Positions 33,978-43,289 of a stretch of DNA of 64,000 nt are shown in pieces. The stretch spans positions 4,651,501 through 4,715,500 of the forward strand of contig NZ_AP023262.1 of the NCBI RefSeq assembly GCF_016756615.1, written 5' to 3'. Below the pieces are notes generated by a model. It made no database searches, was not told the origin of the DNA, and saw only the letters and a program-made list of their open reading frames with translations. Each line of letters starts with the position of its first letter. Position 1 is the stretch's first letter. Both the position numbers and the translations under genes were made by a program. This DNA comes from Mesorhizobium sp. L-8-3. GTDB lineage: Bacteria > Pseudomonadota > Alphaproteobacteria > Rhizobiales > Rhizobiaceae.

Positions 33978-35540
33978 ATGGACAACCACGCGCCATTGCC
34001 TCCGCCGGCACCGCCCTGCGCCATGGTCATCTTCGGCGCCGGCGGAGACCTGACCAAGCGCCTGATGGTGCCGGCCCTCTACAATCTGTCGCGGACCAAT
34101 CTGCTGCCGCAGAACTTCGCCCTGATCGGCGTGGACCGGGCCGAAGCCTCGGCGCAAAGCTGGCGCGACAGCCTGCTCGACATGCTGAAGAGCATCATCG
34201 GCGACCCCGGGACCGGGTTTGATGGCGAGCAGATCGACCCGGCCGCCTGGGACCGGCTGGCGCGAACCATGTCCTATGTCCGTGGCGACATCACGGGACC
34301 CGACGTTTTCGGCAGGATCCGGGACGCGCTCGCCGAGGCGGATGCGGCGCGCGGTACCGAAGGCAATGCGGTCTTCTATCTCGCCGTAGCCAGCCAGCTT
34401 TTCGACCCGGTCGTGGAAGGCCTCGGCAAGGCGAAACTCACCGACGAGAATTCAACCGTCGACGGCAAGCGGCAGGGCTGGCGGCGCGTGGTGATCGAGA
34501 AGCCCTTCGGCCATTCCCTGGACTCGGCGCGCGACCTCAACAAGCGCATCCTGCGCACGCTGCGCGAGGAGCAGATCTTCCGGATCGACCACTTCCTGGG
34601 CAAGGACACAGTCCAGAGCATCATGGCCTTCCGCTTTGCCAACGGGCTGTTCGAGCCGATCTGGAACCGTGACCGGATCGATCACGTCCAGATCACCGCA
34701 GCGGAGACCGTCGGCGTCGAGCGGCGCGGCAGCTTCTACGAAGCCACCGGCGCCCTGCGGGACATGGTGCCGAACCATGTCTTCACGCTGTTGTCGATGG
34801 TTGCGATGGAGCCGCCGGGAGGCTTCGACGCGGGCTCGATCCGCAACAAGAAGGCGGAGCTGTTCGCGGGGATGCCGCCGGCCCGGGCAGATATGGCAGT
34901 TCGTGGCCAGTACCGGGCGGGGACCGTCCTTGATAAGCCGGCAAACAACTACCGCAACGAGCCCAATGTCGCCGCGGATTCGAATGTCGAAACCTTTGTT
35001 GCCATGCGTCTCGATATCGACAACTGGCGATGGGCAGGCGTGCCTTTTTACCTGCGCACAGGCAAGCACATGTCGCGGCGCCTCACCGAGATCGCCATCC
35101 GCTTCAAGCAGGCTCCCTACGCGGCTTTCCAGAATACCCCCGTCGAGGCACTGCAGCCCAACTGGCTGGTTCTGAACATCGCCCCGGAGGAGGGGATCTC
35201 GTTACAGTTCGAGGTCAAGCGCCCCGGTCAGACGGTCGATCTCGCTGCCGTGAGGATGGACTTCCGCTATGAAGACTGGTTCCCGAAGGAGGCCAATGTC
35301 GGATACGAGACGCTCATCTACGACGTGATGATCGGTGACGCAACGCTGTTCATGCGCGCCGACATGGTCGAGCAGGCCTGGCGGGTCGTGCAGCCAGTGC
35401 TCGACGACTGGACGGAAAAGGGAACGCCGGTCGAAGGTTATGCCTCGGGCAGCGACGGTCCGGCATCGGCCGACGAGCTTCTTGCCCGCGACGGCAACCG
35501 GGCCTGGAGGCCCCTGACCGCAGCGCGGCCGAAACGCTGA
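33978..35540 (+). CDS. zwf: glucose-6-phosphate 1-dehydrogenase
   Basis: A 520-residue G6PDH. IFGAGGDLTKRLMVPAL is the cofactor site, EKPFGHS and RIDHFLGKDTVQ the substrate and catalytic regions (His in RIDHFLGK). It feeds 6-phosphogluconolactone to the pathway. The ATG at 33978 follows the gnd stop closely. The lactonase gene is not in the window. It is convergent with pgm. Confidence 0.95.
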   Translation: MDNHAPLPPPAPPCAMVIFGAGGDLTKRLMVPALYNLSRTNLLPQNFALIGVDRAEASAQSWRDSLLDMLKSIIGDPGTGFDGEQIDPAAWDRLARTMSYVRGDITGPDVFGRIRDALAEADAARGTEGNAVFYLAVASQLFDPVVEGLGKAKLTDENSTVDGKRQGWRRVVIEKPFGHSLDSARDLNKRILRTLREEQIFRIDHFLGKDTVQSIMAFRFANGLFEPIWNRDRIDHVQITAAETVGVERRGSFYEATGALRDMVPNHVFTLLSMVAMEPPGGFDAGSIRNKKAELFAGMPPARADMAVRGQYRAGTVLDKPANNYRNEPNVAADSNVETFVAMRLDIDNWRWAGVPFYLRTGKHMSRRLTEIAIRFKQAPYAAFQNTPVEALQPNWLVLNIAPEEGISLQFEVKRPGQTVDLAAVRMDFRYEDWFPKEANVGYETLIYDVMIGDATLFMRADMVEQAWRVVQPVLDDWTEKGTPVEGYASGSDGPASADELLARDGNRAWRPLTAARPKR

Positions 35541-35549
35541 CGAGCTGTC

Positions 35550-37202
35550 TCACGACGCTGCGAGGGCGCGGTTCACGATGCCCTCGGCCTCATCCAGGAT
35601 CGACTTCAGATGCGCCTTGCCGCGGAAACTCTCGGCGTAGATCTTGTAGATATCCTCGGTGCCCGAGGGACGCGCAGCAAACCAGCCGTTGGGGGCGGTG
35701 ACCTTGATGCCGCCGATCGGCGCGCCATTGCCAGGCGCGTGGTCGAGCACGGCCTCGATCTTCTCGCCGGCGAGCTCAGTGCCGGGCACCTGCTTCGGTG
35801 AAAGCCTCGCCAGCCTCGCCTTCTCGGAGGCGCTCGCCGGCGCCTCGACCCTATCGGCGGTCGGCTCGCCGAGCTCGGCCGTGATGTCCCTGTAGAGCGC
35901 ACCGGGGTCGCGGCCGGTGCGTGCGGTGATTTCCGCCGACAGCAGGGCCGGCGCGATGCCGTCCTTGTCGGTGGTCCAGACCGTGCCGTCCCGGCGCAGG
36001 AATGACGCCCCGGCGCTTTCCTCGCCGCCGAAACCCAGCGTGCCGTCGAACAGGCCGTCGACGAACCACTTGAAGCCCACCGGGACTTCATGGAGCCGGC
36101 GGCCCAGCCGGGTCGCGACGCGGTCGATGAGCGCCGTGCTGACCAGGGTCTTGCCGACGGCAGCGGCGGCGCTCCAACCCGGACGCTGCCGGAACAGATA
36201 GTCGACGAGGACGGACAGATAGTGGTTCGGCGGCAGCAGGCCGGCCGACCGCGCGACGATCCCGTGTCGGTCATGATCAGTGTCGCAGGCAAAGGCGACG
36301 TCATAGCGGTCTTTCAGGCCGATCAGCCTCTGCATGGCATAGGACGACGACGGGTCCATGCGGATCTTGCCATCCCAATCGACGGTCATGAAGCCGAAGG
36401 TCGGATCGACTTCCTCGCTCACGATGTCGAGCGGCAGGCGATAACGTTCCGCGATCGGCGCCCAGTAATGGACGCCGGCGCCGCCGAGAGGGTCGACCGC
36501 CATGCGGATGCCGGACGACCGGATCGCATCGAAGTCGACCACGGCTCCGAGGTCGGCGACATAGGCGTCGAGATAGTCGTGCTCTTGGGTGGTGGCGGCG
36601 TGGCGCGCCCGGTCGAAGGGGATGCGTCGGACATCCTTGAGGCCGCCCTCGATCAACGCATTGGCGCGGTCCTGGATCCAGCTCGTGATGTCGACATCGG
36701 CCGGACCGCCATTGGACGGATTGTATTTGAAGCCGCCATTGTCGGGCGGATTGTGCGACGGCGTAACCACGATGCCGTCGGCAAGGCCCGAGGCGCGGCC
36801 GCGATTATAGGTCAGGATCGCATGCGACACGGCCGGCGTCGGCGTGAATTCGCCGCCCCTGGCGATCATCGTCTCCACGCCGTTGGCCGCCAGCACCTCC
36901 AGAGCGCTCTCGAATGCGGGCGACGACAGCGCGTGGGTGTCTATGCCGATGAACAGGGGACCTGTTATGCCTTTTCCCGCGCGGTAGTCGCAGATCGCCT
37001 GGGTGATCGCCAGCACATGCCATTCGTTGAAGCTGCGTTCGAAGGAACTGCCGCGATGGCCCGACGTGCCAAAGGCGACGCGCTGACCTGCTATCCCGGG
37101 GTCGGGACGGAGTGCGGCATAGGCGGCGACGAGGGCGGGGACATCGACGAGCAGCGATTTCGGTGCCGGCTTGCCGGCGAGGGGACTGACAGCCATGCTC
37201 AT
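35550..37202 (-). CDS. pgm: phosphoglucomutase (alpha-D-glucose phosphate specific)
   Basis: A 550-residue phosphohexomutase. The phosphoserine loop is TPSHNPPDNGGFKYN, the metal loop DTDHDRHG, the sugar loop GEESAGASF and the phosphate loop ARPSGTEDIYKIY. It interconverts glucose 1- and 6-phosphate. Its start overlaps the upstream HAD gene by four bases, so the two are translated together, and the pgm end is nine bases from the zwf end (convergent). Confidence 0.95.
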   Translation of the reverse strand: MSMAVSPLAGKPAPKSLLVDVPALVAAYAALRPDPGIAGQRVAFGTSGHRGSSFERSFNEWHVLAITQAICDYRAGKGITGPLFIGIDTHALSSPAFESALEVLAANGVETMIARGGEFTPTPAVSHAILTYNRGRASGLADGIVVTPSHNPPDNGGFKYNPSNGGPADVDITSWIQDRANALIEGGLKDVRRIPFDRARHAATTQEHDYLDAYVADLGAVVDFDAIRSSGIRMAVDPLGGAGVHYWAPIAERYRLPLDIVSEEVDPTFGFMTVDWDGKIRMDPSSSYAMQRLIGLKDRYDVAFACDTDHDRHGIVARSAGLLPPNHYLSVLVDYLFRQRPGWSAAAAVGKTLVSTALIDRVATRLGRRLHEVPVGFKWFVDGLFDGTLGFGGEESAGASFLRRDGTVWTTDKDGIAPALLSAEITARTGRDPGALYRDITAELGEPTADRVEAPASASEKARLARLSPKQVPGTELAGEKIEAVLDHAPGNGAPIGGIKVTAPNGWFAARPSGTEDIYKIYAESFRGKAHLKSILDEAEGIVNRALAAS

Positions 37203-37885
37203 ACGCCTGCCTTGGAGAGATTGAGGTCCTGAACCGAGAAGCCGAGCAGCTCGCCGATATGCCGGACGGCAACATCAGGAGCGGGAGCAACATCGGCCAC
37301 TACGGAATCGAGGGCGTAGTGACCCTGGCGCGGGAAGATCGTGGTGAGCCTGTCGCCGAGTTGAAGCTTCATGGCGGCCAGAAGCCGTGCCTTGTCGTCC
37401 ACCATGACATAACGGGTGGCTGGAAAACGACGTTCGATATCGTCGAGCATGCGCTCTTTGTGGACATAGACAAGCACGCGCCCGCCGAAGGCGTCCCACA
37501 GGCCGGACCGCCTGATCTTGCGCGGCTGGAACACGATGTCGCCGTCGGACAGGACGATGGTGGTGCCCATCCGGCCGAGATGATCGACCACGGCGAGCGC
37601 GTCGGGATAGAGCAGATCGGCGAAGGGATAGTCGAGCATGAATTCGGATGCCTGCAGGAGAGCGGCCTCGTCGTTGTTCTCAAGGCGGAGATCCTGCAGT
37701 GCGCCGAGATAGTCCGCATAGCCAAGCGTCTCGCGCCTGTTCTCGTAGAGGCGCCAGTAGCGCTGGCACTCGGCCTCCCCGAAGAGCCGGTCGAGCCGCG
37801 CCGTCAGTTCGGCAAAGAAGCGGTCGTTGTCGAGCAAGGTATTGTCGACATCGATCATGAACACCAGTTTGGCTGGGTCTGCCAC
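37199..37885 (-). CDS. HAD-superfamily hydrolase coupled to pgm
   Basis: A 228-residue HAD protein: nucleophile loop MIDVDNTLLDND, motif II IVLSDGD, and a later YVMVDDKARLLAA. It has an alpha-helical cap (about 25-95). The GTG at 37885 has GAGGGGG upstream and fits the family start. Overlap with pgm suggests a phosphatase acting on a related sugar phosphate, perhaps removing an overflow intermediate; the substrate is not known. Confidence 0.78.
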   Translation of the reverse strand: MADPAKLVFMIDVDNTLLDNDRFFAELTARLDRLFGEAECQRYWRLYENRRETLGYADYLGALQDLRLENNDEAALLQASEFMLDYPFADLLYPDALAVVDHLGRMGTTIVLSDGDIVFQPRKIRRSGLWDAFGGRVLVYVHKERMLDDIERRFPATRYVMVDDKARLLAAMKLQLGDRLTTIFPRQGHYALDSVVADVAPAPDVAVRHIGELLGFSVQDLNLSKAGV

Positions 37886-38051
37886 GGGACGCCCCCCTCG
37901 GTTTTGTCGGTTGTGGCGGCAGCGCAGAAACGCGCGACGCGGCCGAACGTTCCCGGCGGCTGCAAAAACCAGCGCTCCGGTCTCGGCAGTCTTCAAATAG
38001 CTTGCCGGGGTCTATAGGGTCCGATGACGTGGAACAGAGCGGAGGACCGAG

Positions 38052-38663
38052 ATGAAGCTCTTCGACGGCGGCAAGGCGCCCAATCCGCGCCGCGTGCGCA
38101 TCTTCCTGGCGGAAAAGGGCATCGAAGTGCCGCTTGTGCCGATCGACATGAATGCCATGGAGCATCGGGAAGAGGCGGTTGCCTCGCGCAACCCGTTGCG
38201 CCGCCTTCCCGTATTGGAGCTTGACGACGGCACGATCATCACCGAATCCATCGCAATCTGCCGCTATTTCGAGGAACTTCATCCAGAGCCGGCACTGTTC
38301 GGACGCGGTGCGCTTGGCAAGGCGAAAGTCGAGATGTGGCAGCGCCGAATGGAGCTCAATTTGATGATGGCCGTGGCCCAGGCCTTCCGACACATCCATC
38401 CCGCCATGAAGGAATGGGAGAAACCGCAGATTCCCGAATGGGGCGAGGCCAACAAGCCGAAGGCACTGGAGTTCCTTCGCCTGCTCGATGACGAACTGGC
38501 GAGCCGCGAATTCGTCGCCGGCGACGACTATTCGGTCGCCGACATCACAGGAATGATCGCCGTCGACTTCATGAAACCGGCCCGCATCCAGGTGCCGGAC
38601 GAACTCGCCAATGTCGTTCGCTGGTATCGCGCGGTCGGCGCGCGGCCGAGCGCGACCGCCTGA
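38052..38663 (+). CDS. glutathione S-transferase
   Basis: A 203-residue GST with the thioredoxin-like N-domain (KLFDGGKAPNPRRVRIFLAEKG, NPLRRLPVLELDDGTIITESIAICRYFEE) and an all-helical C-domain (VAGDDYSVADITGM). It should conjugate or bind glutathione in the cytosol. It begins with ATG 38052 after GGAGG. Stands alone, followed 10 bp later by a UDG gene. Confidence 0.9.
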   Translation: MKLFDGGKAPNPRRVRIFLAEKGIEVPLVPIDMNAMEHREEAVASRNPLRRLPVLELDDGTIITESIAICRYFEELHPEPALFGRGALGKAKVEMWQRRMELNLMMAVAQAFRHIHPAMKEWEKPQIPEWGEANKPKALEFLRLLDDELASREFVAGDDYSVADITGMIAVDFMKPARIQVPDELANVVRWYRAVGARPSATA

Positions 38664-38673
38664 GGAAGCAGGC

Positions 38674-39297
38674 TTGCAGGACACCCTTGCCAGTCTGGCG
38701 AAGGCAGTACGGGCGTGCCGTATATGTCGCGACCAGCCACGGGGCAAGCCGCTGCCGCACGAGCCGCGGCCGGTGCTGGTTGCCTCCGACGCGGCGCGCA
38801 TCCTGATCGCGGGGCAGGCGCCGGGGACCAAGGTTCACGCGACCGGCATCCCGTTCAACGATGCCTCGGGCGACCGGTTGCGGGACTGGCTGGACGTCTC
38901 GCGCGAGGAATTCTACGACCCCTCGAACTTCGCCATCCTGCCGATGGGGTTCTGCTTTCCCGGCCAGGATACGCGCGGCGCGGACCTGCCGCCGCGAAAG
39001 GAATGCGCTCCCGCCTGGCGCGCGCCATTATTGGCCGCGATGCCCCGGATCGATCTGGTCGTCGCGATCGGCCTTTATGCCCATGGCTGGCATATAGGCG
39101 CATCCCGCGCCCGATCGCTCACCGAAACGGTCATGAACTGGCGGGTGCTCTTCGACACCCCGTCGGCACCGCGCGTTCTGGCGCTGCCCCACCCTTCATG
39201 GCGCAATACGGGCTGGCTGAAGCGCAATCCCTGGTTCGAAATGGATCTGCTGCCTTTTCTGCGGGCAGAAATTCGCCGTCGCCTCGATGGCTGCTAG
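38674..39297 (+). CDS. uracil-DNA glycosylase family protein
   Basis: A 207-residue protein of the COG1573-like UDG superfamily. RICRDQPRG begins with two cysteines (ACRIC), then IAGQAPGTKVHATGIPFNDASGDRLRDWL is the active-site region and LPHPSWRN the base-recognition motif. The four-cysteine iron-sulfur site of family 4 is incomplete. The start is a TTG with GAGGA upstream. A role in uracil removal or a related DNA repair is likely but the exact subfamily is uncertain. Confidence 0.78.
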   Translation: MQDTLASLAKAVRACRICRDQPRGKPLPHEPRPVLVASDAARILIAGQAPGTKVHATGIPFNDASGDRLRDWLDVSREEFYDPSNFAILPMGFCFPGQDTRGADLPPRKECAPAWRAPLLAAMPRIDLVVAIGLYAHGWHIGASRARSLTETVMNWRVLFDTPSAPRVLALPHPSWRNTGWLKRNPWFEMDLLPFLRAEIRRRLDGC

Positions 39298-39398
39298 CAG
39301 AACGCTCTCCCTTCAAATCCGCCATTCCGGAGAATTCCTTTCTTGCGATGCGCCGCCTGCGCGATCATTATGCAAACCCATTCCAACGGGAGCCCGAA

Positions 39399-39890
39399 AT
39401 GGACCGCCTCGACCGCAAGATCCTCCGCCTGCTTCAGGAGGACGCGACACTCGCCGTCGCAGACATCGCCAAGAAGGTCGGGCTGTCGACGACGCCCTGC
39501 TGGCGCCGGATCCAGAAGCTGGAGGAAGAGGGCGTCATCAAGCGGCGTGTGGCCGTTCTCGATCCCGAGAGGATCAATGTCCGCGTCACCGTCTTCGTCG
39601 CAATCCGCACGAATTCGCATAGCCATGAGTGGTTGCGCCGTTTCTCCGAAGTCATCCAGGACTTCCCCGAAGTCGTCGAATTCTACCGTATGAGCGGCGA
39701 CGTCGACTATCTGCTGCGCGTGGTGGTGCCCGACATCGCCGCCTATGACGCGTTCTACAAGCGTCTCATCGCCAAGATCGAAATCCGGGACGTGTCTTCT
39801 TCCTTCGCGATGGAGCAGATCAAATACACGACCGAGATGCCGCTGGACTATATCATTCTCGACAAGGAGAGCGGCGCAAGCGCGGCTTGA
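39399..39890 (+). CDS. Lrp/AsnC-family transcriptional regulator
   Basis: A 163-residue Lrp protein with an HTH (MDRLDRKILRLLQEDATL, VGLSTTPCWRRIQKLEEEGVI) and the RAM ligand domain (VVEFYRMSGDVDYLLRVVVPD). Lrp proteins bind amino acids and control their metabolism. The ATG at 39399 is supported by homology more than by a ribosome site. Its target is not evident from the neighbours. Confidence 0.9.
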   Translation: MDRLDRKILRLLQEDATLAVADIAKKVGLSTTPCWRRIQKLEEEGVIKRRVAVLDPERINVRVTVFVAIRTNSHSHEWLRRFSEVIQDFPEVVEFYRMSGDVDYLLRVVVPDIAAYDAFYKRLIAKIEIRDVSSSFAMEQIKYTTEMPLDYIILDKESGASAA

Positions 39891-39914
39891 GCCCGACTAC
39901 GTGCCGTGGCCAAA

Positions 39915-39957
39915 GCATTTCTCCCGAAAGCGGGAACCGCCTTCGGGACAAAAATGC
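39915..39957. repeat. rhizobial palindromic repeat, copy 2
   Basis: A 43 bp palindrome: GCATTT/AAATGC outside and TCCCGAA...TTCGGGA inside with a three-base loop. It lies between the convergent Lrp and AlkD genes and may work as a bidirectional terminator. It is related to the copies at 16489 and 41570. Confidence 0.65.
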
Positions 39958-39978
39958 GCCAAATCAACGACCGCCCGG

Positions 39979-40683
39979 TCACCGGCCTTTCTTCGCAAGG
40001 CGGTCCAGCGTCTTCGGATCGGTCAGTTCCCTGACGGCGTCCTTGCCGATCCAGCGCGCCGTTTTGTCGTCGGATTCCGCGAGCTTTTCCGACAAGGCGA
40101 GCGCAGGGCGGTAGAGGGTCATCGAGCGCTTGCCGATCTGCCGGAGCGCCCAGTTCACGGCTTTCTTCACGAAGTTCCTGGCATCGCCCGAATGTCGTTC
40201 GACCAGCGGCAGAAGGGCGACGAACGTTGTGTCGGGCTCCTTCTTCAGGTGAACCGCGCTCCACGCCAGCATGGCGAAGGCGGCGCGCCGCACGAACTCC
40301 CGATCGTCCTCGGCGAACTCATCGATCAACTCTCGCCAGAACGGTGTCTCAACGAACAGAGCCGACACACCGTCGACGACGTCCCAGGAATCGAAATCGG
40401 CCGCCCAGCGCCGGCACTCGTCGATCGTCATCTTCTTGGGGTCGCCGGTCAGGCCGGCGAGGATGCGCGCCTCGCGATAGCCGGTTGCCCAGAGTGACTG
40501 CGCGCGGAGGTGGTCCGTCTTCACCTTCCTGGCCAGCGGATTGAGAACCGTATGCCCGACGCCGAACGCCTTATCCGTGGTGATGCCGAACCGTGCCATG
40601 CCGGCGCGGTTCTCATCCGAGCCGAGCGCCTTCAGATGCGCGACGATGTCGTCGGCCGTCCAGTCGGGCGAGGGGATGGACAA
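39979..40683 (-). CDS. DNA alkylation repair protein (AlkD-like)
   Basis: A 234-residue HEAT-repeat protein of the AlkD family: RFGITTDKAFGVGHTVLNPLARKV, WATGYREARILAGL, WDVVDGVSALF and RNFVKKAVNWALRQIGKR. AlkD excises bulky alkylated bases without base flipping. It is followed two bases later by no gene of its own strand; the upstream dehydrogenase ends two bases before it begins. Confidence 0.85.
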   Translation of the reverse strand: MSIPSPDWTADDIVAHLKALGSDENRAGMARFGITTDKAFGVGHTVLNPLARKVKTDHLRAQSLWATGYREARILAGLTGDPKKMTIDECRRWAADFDSWDVVDGVSALFVETPFWRELIDEFAEDDREFVRRAAFAMLAWSAVHLKKEPDTTFVALLPLVERHSGDARNFVKKAVNWALRQIGKRSMTLYRPALALSEKLAESDDKTARWIGKDAVRELTDPKTLDRLAKKGR

Positions 40684-40685
40684 CT

Positions 40686-41555
40686 CTATTTCTCCAGGCG
40701 GGCGAGCAGTGCGGACGTATCCCAGCGCTTGCCGCCCATTTCCTGGATGTCCTTGTAGAACTGATCGACCAGCGCCGTCACTGGCAGTTTCGCGCCGTTG
40801 CGGTCGGCCTCGTCAAGACAGATGCCTAGATCCTTGCGCATCCAGTCGACCGCGAATCCGAAATCATACTTGCCTGCGTTCATGGTCTTGTGGCGGTTCT
40901 CCATCTGCCAGGAGCCGGCGGCGCCTTTGGAGATCACCTCGATCACCTTCTCGATGTCGAGACCGGCCTTCTTGCCGAAATGGATGCCTTCCGCCAGGCC
41001 CTGGACCAGCCCGGCAATGCAGATCTGGTTGATCATCTTGGTAAGCTGCCCGGCGCCGGCCGGCCCCATAAGTCCCACCATGCGTGCGTAAGCCTCGATA
41101 ACGGGCCTGGCCTTGTCGAAATCCCGCCCCGCGCCGCCGACCATCACGGTGAGCGCGCCATTTTCCGCTCCTGCCTGGCCGCCGGAAACCGGGGCGTCGA
41201 GGAAGCCGAAGCCGCCAGCCGCGGCTTTCTCCGCGAGTTCGCGGGCGACTTCCGCCGAAGCGGTCGTGTTGTCGATGAAGACCGAGCCTTCCCTCATGCC
41301 GTGGAAGGCCCCGTCGGGACCGACCGTCACTTCGCGCAGGTCGTCGTCATTGCCGACGCAGGCGAAGACGAAATCCTTGCCCACTGCCGCCTCGCGCGGC
41401 GTTGCCGCAGAGTCGCCGCCGAATTCGTCGGCCCATTTGCGGGCGCGCGCGGTCGTGCGGTTGTAGACCGTCACGTCGTGGCTGCCCTTGTTCTTCAGGT
41501 GGCCCGCCATCGGATAACCCATGACGCCGAGACCGATGAATGCAACCGAAGCCAT
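40686..41555 (-). CDS. 3-hydroxyisobutyrate dehydrogenase-like NAD enzyme
   Basis: A 289-residue beta-hydroxyacid dehydrogenase: FIGLGVMGYPMAGHLKNKG (NAD site), FLDAPVSGGQAGAENGALTVMVGG (substrate loop) and the catalytic lysine region GAGQLTKMINQICIAG. It may act on 3-hydroxyisobutyrate, tartronate semialdehyde or a similar acid. ATG 41555 follows AGGGAG. It ends two bases before the AlkD-like gene, so the two are co-transcribed. Confidence 0.87.
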   Translation of the reverse strand: MASVAFIGLGVMGYPMAGHLKNKGSHDVTVYNRTTARARKWADEFGGDSAATPREAAVGKDFVFACVGNDDDLREVTVGPDGAFHGMREGSVFIDNTTASAEVARELAEKAAAGGFGFLDAPVSGGQAGAENGALTVMVGGAGRDFDKARPVIEAYARMVGLMGPAGAGQLTKMINQICIAGLVQGLAEGIHFGKKAGLDIEKVIEVISKGAAGSWQMENRHKTMNAGKYDFGFAVDWMRKDLGICLDEADRNGAKLPVTALVDQFYKDIQEMGGKRWDTSALLARLEK

Positions 41556-41569
41556 AGCATCTCCCTGCC

Positions 41570-41612
41570 GCATCGCTCCGAAAACCCTGCTTCGATTTCG
41601 GAAGGACGATGC
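41570..41612. repeat. rhizobial palindromic repeat, copy 3
   Basis: GCATCG and CGATGC form the outer arms, TCCGAAAA and TTTCGGA the inner ones, 43 bp in all. It is just upstream of the dehydrogenase start at 41555 and of the same family as 16489 and 39915. Confidence 0.65.
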
Positions 41613-41738
41613 GTCGATTGAAAGTGAAAGCGACGTTGCGCATCCGATGGACGCGCGACGCTCGCAACGACACCGCGACAGGTCTATGCGATAGGCGGAA
41701 TTCGTCAAGCCGCGAAAAGTAGCCCGACGGAGCCTGGA

Positions 41739-42908
41739 TCAGGCCGCCTTGGCCGGGGCGCCCACCCTGTTGCGGCCGGCAGCCTTGGCGCGATAGAGCG
41801 CATCGTCTGCTTGAGCGATCAGCCTTTCCAGATCGTATTCGCCGGGTTCGGCGGAAGAGAGCCCGGCGCTCGCGGTCGGCCGGACCGTACCCTTGTCGGT
41901 GACCAGGGCGGCTTCGGCGAAACGTGTCCGGATGGTCTCGGCGACGACGCGGGCCTGCCGCGCCGTCTGTCCGGGGAGGAGGATGACGAACTCCTCGCCG
42001 CCGTAGCGGCAGAGAAGGTCCTTGGGTCCCAGCGCCGCCCTGGCCGTCTCGGCAAAATGCACCAGCACGCGATCGCCCGCGGGATGTCCATGCGTGTCGT
42101 TGATCTTCTTGAAGACATCGAGGTCGACAAGCAGCAGGCTCGCCGGGGTGCCCGTGCCTTCCAGTCGACGAAGCTCCAGTTCGGCCTTACGCATGAATTC
42201 GTGCCGGTTGAGCGTATCGGTGAGGGCGTCGCGCGTAGCCGCCCGCTGCAGGGCGATCTCGAACTGCTCCTTGCCGATGGCGATCAGGCTGAAGCTGGAG
42301 ATCAGGATCATGAACATCACGACCAGGGTCGCGATCTCCGGACCGAAAAAGCTGCGGAAGAAGGGATCCTCGGGTCCGCAGATCCAGAGCGCGATCGCGC
42401 GGCCCGCATAGAAGAAGCCGAGAAAGGTGCTGGCGCCGGAAAGCACGGCGGCGTTGCGATAACGGAAACCCGTCTGGTTCCAGAATTCGACGCCGGTCGC
42501 AAAGCAATAGGCGGCGAACATGACAAGGAATACGATGCCGCCGCGCCAGGCCTCTGGCTCGCTCCTGTCGAAAAGGGCGGCCGCCGTCACCAGCAAGGGG
42601 CCGAGCAGGGCCAGCCCCACGGTCGGCCTGCGGCCGTTGAAGGCCTGGGCGCCCACCCAGATCATGGAAATGCCCGTTATGACGATGCCGTTGCCGACAG
42701 CCACCACCAGCCACAGGAGTTCCGGCACTCCGGACGAGGCGATGTAGAAGACCGGCGCGGCGGTGGTGCACAGGAAACCCACGCCCCACCAGCGGGACGG
42801 GATCGCATCGCGGCGATGAAAGGCCTCGAACAGGAACAGCATTCCGCATGCCGTGGTAACGAGCATCGAGCTGACCAGCAGCGTGTCGAGATCGAGAGCG
42901 ACGGGCAT
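41739..42908 (-). CDS. membrane diguanylate cyclase (GGDEF)
   Basis: A 389-residue protein with six or seven membrane helices (about 8-215) followed by a GGDEF domain: LTDTLNRHEFM, VDLDVFKKINDTHGHPAGDRVL and the active loop RYGGEEFVILLPG. GGEEF is a competent signature, so cyclic di-GMP synthesis is expected. No RxxD inhibitory site is found upstream of it. The signal for the membrane part is unknown. Confidence 0.88.
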   Translation of the reverse strand: MPVALDLDTLLVSSMLVTTACGMLFLFEAFHRRDAIPSRWWGVGFLCTTAAPVFYIASSGVPELLWLVVAVGNGIVITGISMIWVGAQAFNGRRPTVGLALLGPLLVTAAALFDRSEPEAWRGGIVFLVMFAAYCFATGVEFWNQTGFRYRNAAVLSGASTFLGFFYAGRAIALWICGPEDPFFRSFFGPEIATLVVMFMILISSFSLIAIGKEQFEIALQRAATRDALTDTLNRHEFMRKAELELRRLEGTGTPASLLLVDLDVFKKINDTHGHPAGDRVLVHFAETARAALGPKDLLCRYGGEEFVILLPGQTARQARVVAETIRTRFAEAALVTDKGTVRPTASAGLSSAEPGEYDLERLIAQADDALYRAKAAGRNRVGAPAKAA

Positions 42909-43289
42909 ACGGGCTTTCCGGGCGAGCAGGCGATGCCGCAGCGTTAGGGGAGAAAGCCTGAAGCCCGTGTAAACGCGCGGATCTCAGGCGACGGAATGGT
43001 TAAGCAAGCCTTCCGGGGCCGCGACCGCATCAACTGGAAGGTCGGACATTGCGCTTGGAAGGCAGACAACAGGTTGGCTCGAGCGATGGAGCGCTCTTTG
43101 TACGTTCAAATGATGCGCGGCGCTCCAAAGCGGGTGACATGAGAGGCTTGAACAGAGCGCTGAATCGGACCGCTGGATCGGGAAGCCGAAGCGTAGCCGG
43201 CGAATCGGCCTCGTATCGTACTCAGTCTTCTATTGATCCCTGCTTATTCACAATGTACGAACATTTAGATTTCAATAGGGATTCTCGTA
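42909..43289. other. 381 bp promoter region at the edge of the catabolic cluster
   Basis: No gene is supported. Short open frames on both strands do not resemble proteins. From about 43210 the composition becomes AT-richer and holds the operator at 43252 and the promoter of the CoA ligase. This gap separates chromosome-like genes on the left from the catabolic cluster on the right. Confidence 0.5.
43252..43265. promoter_or_regulatory. HutC/GntR-type operator, site A (CoA ligase)
   Basis: AATGTACGAACATT, palindromic apart from one central position, 24 bases before the CoA ligase ATG. Same motif as the sites at 46497, 46584, 54347 and 54433. Confidence 0.72.
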
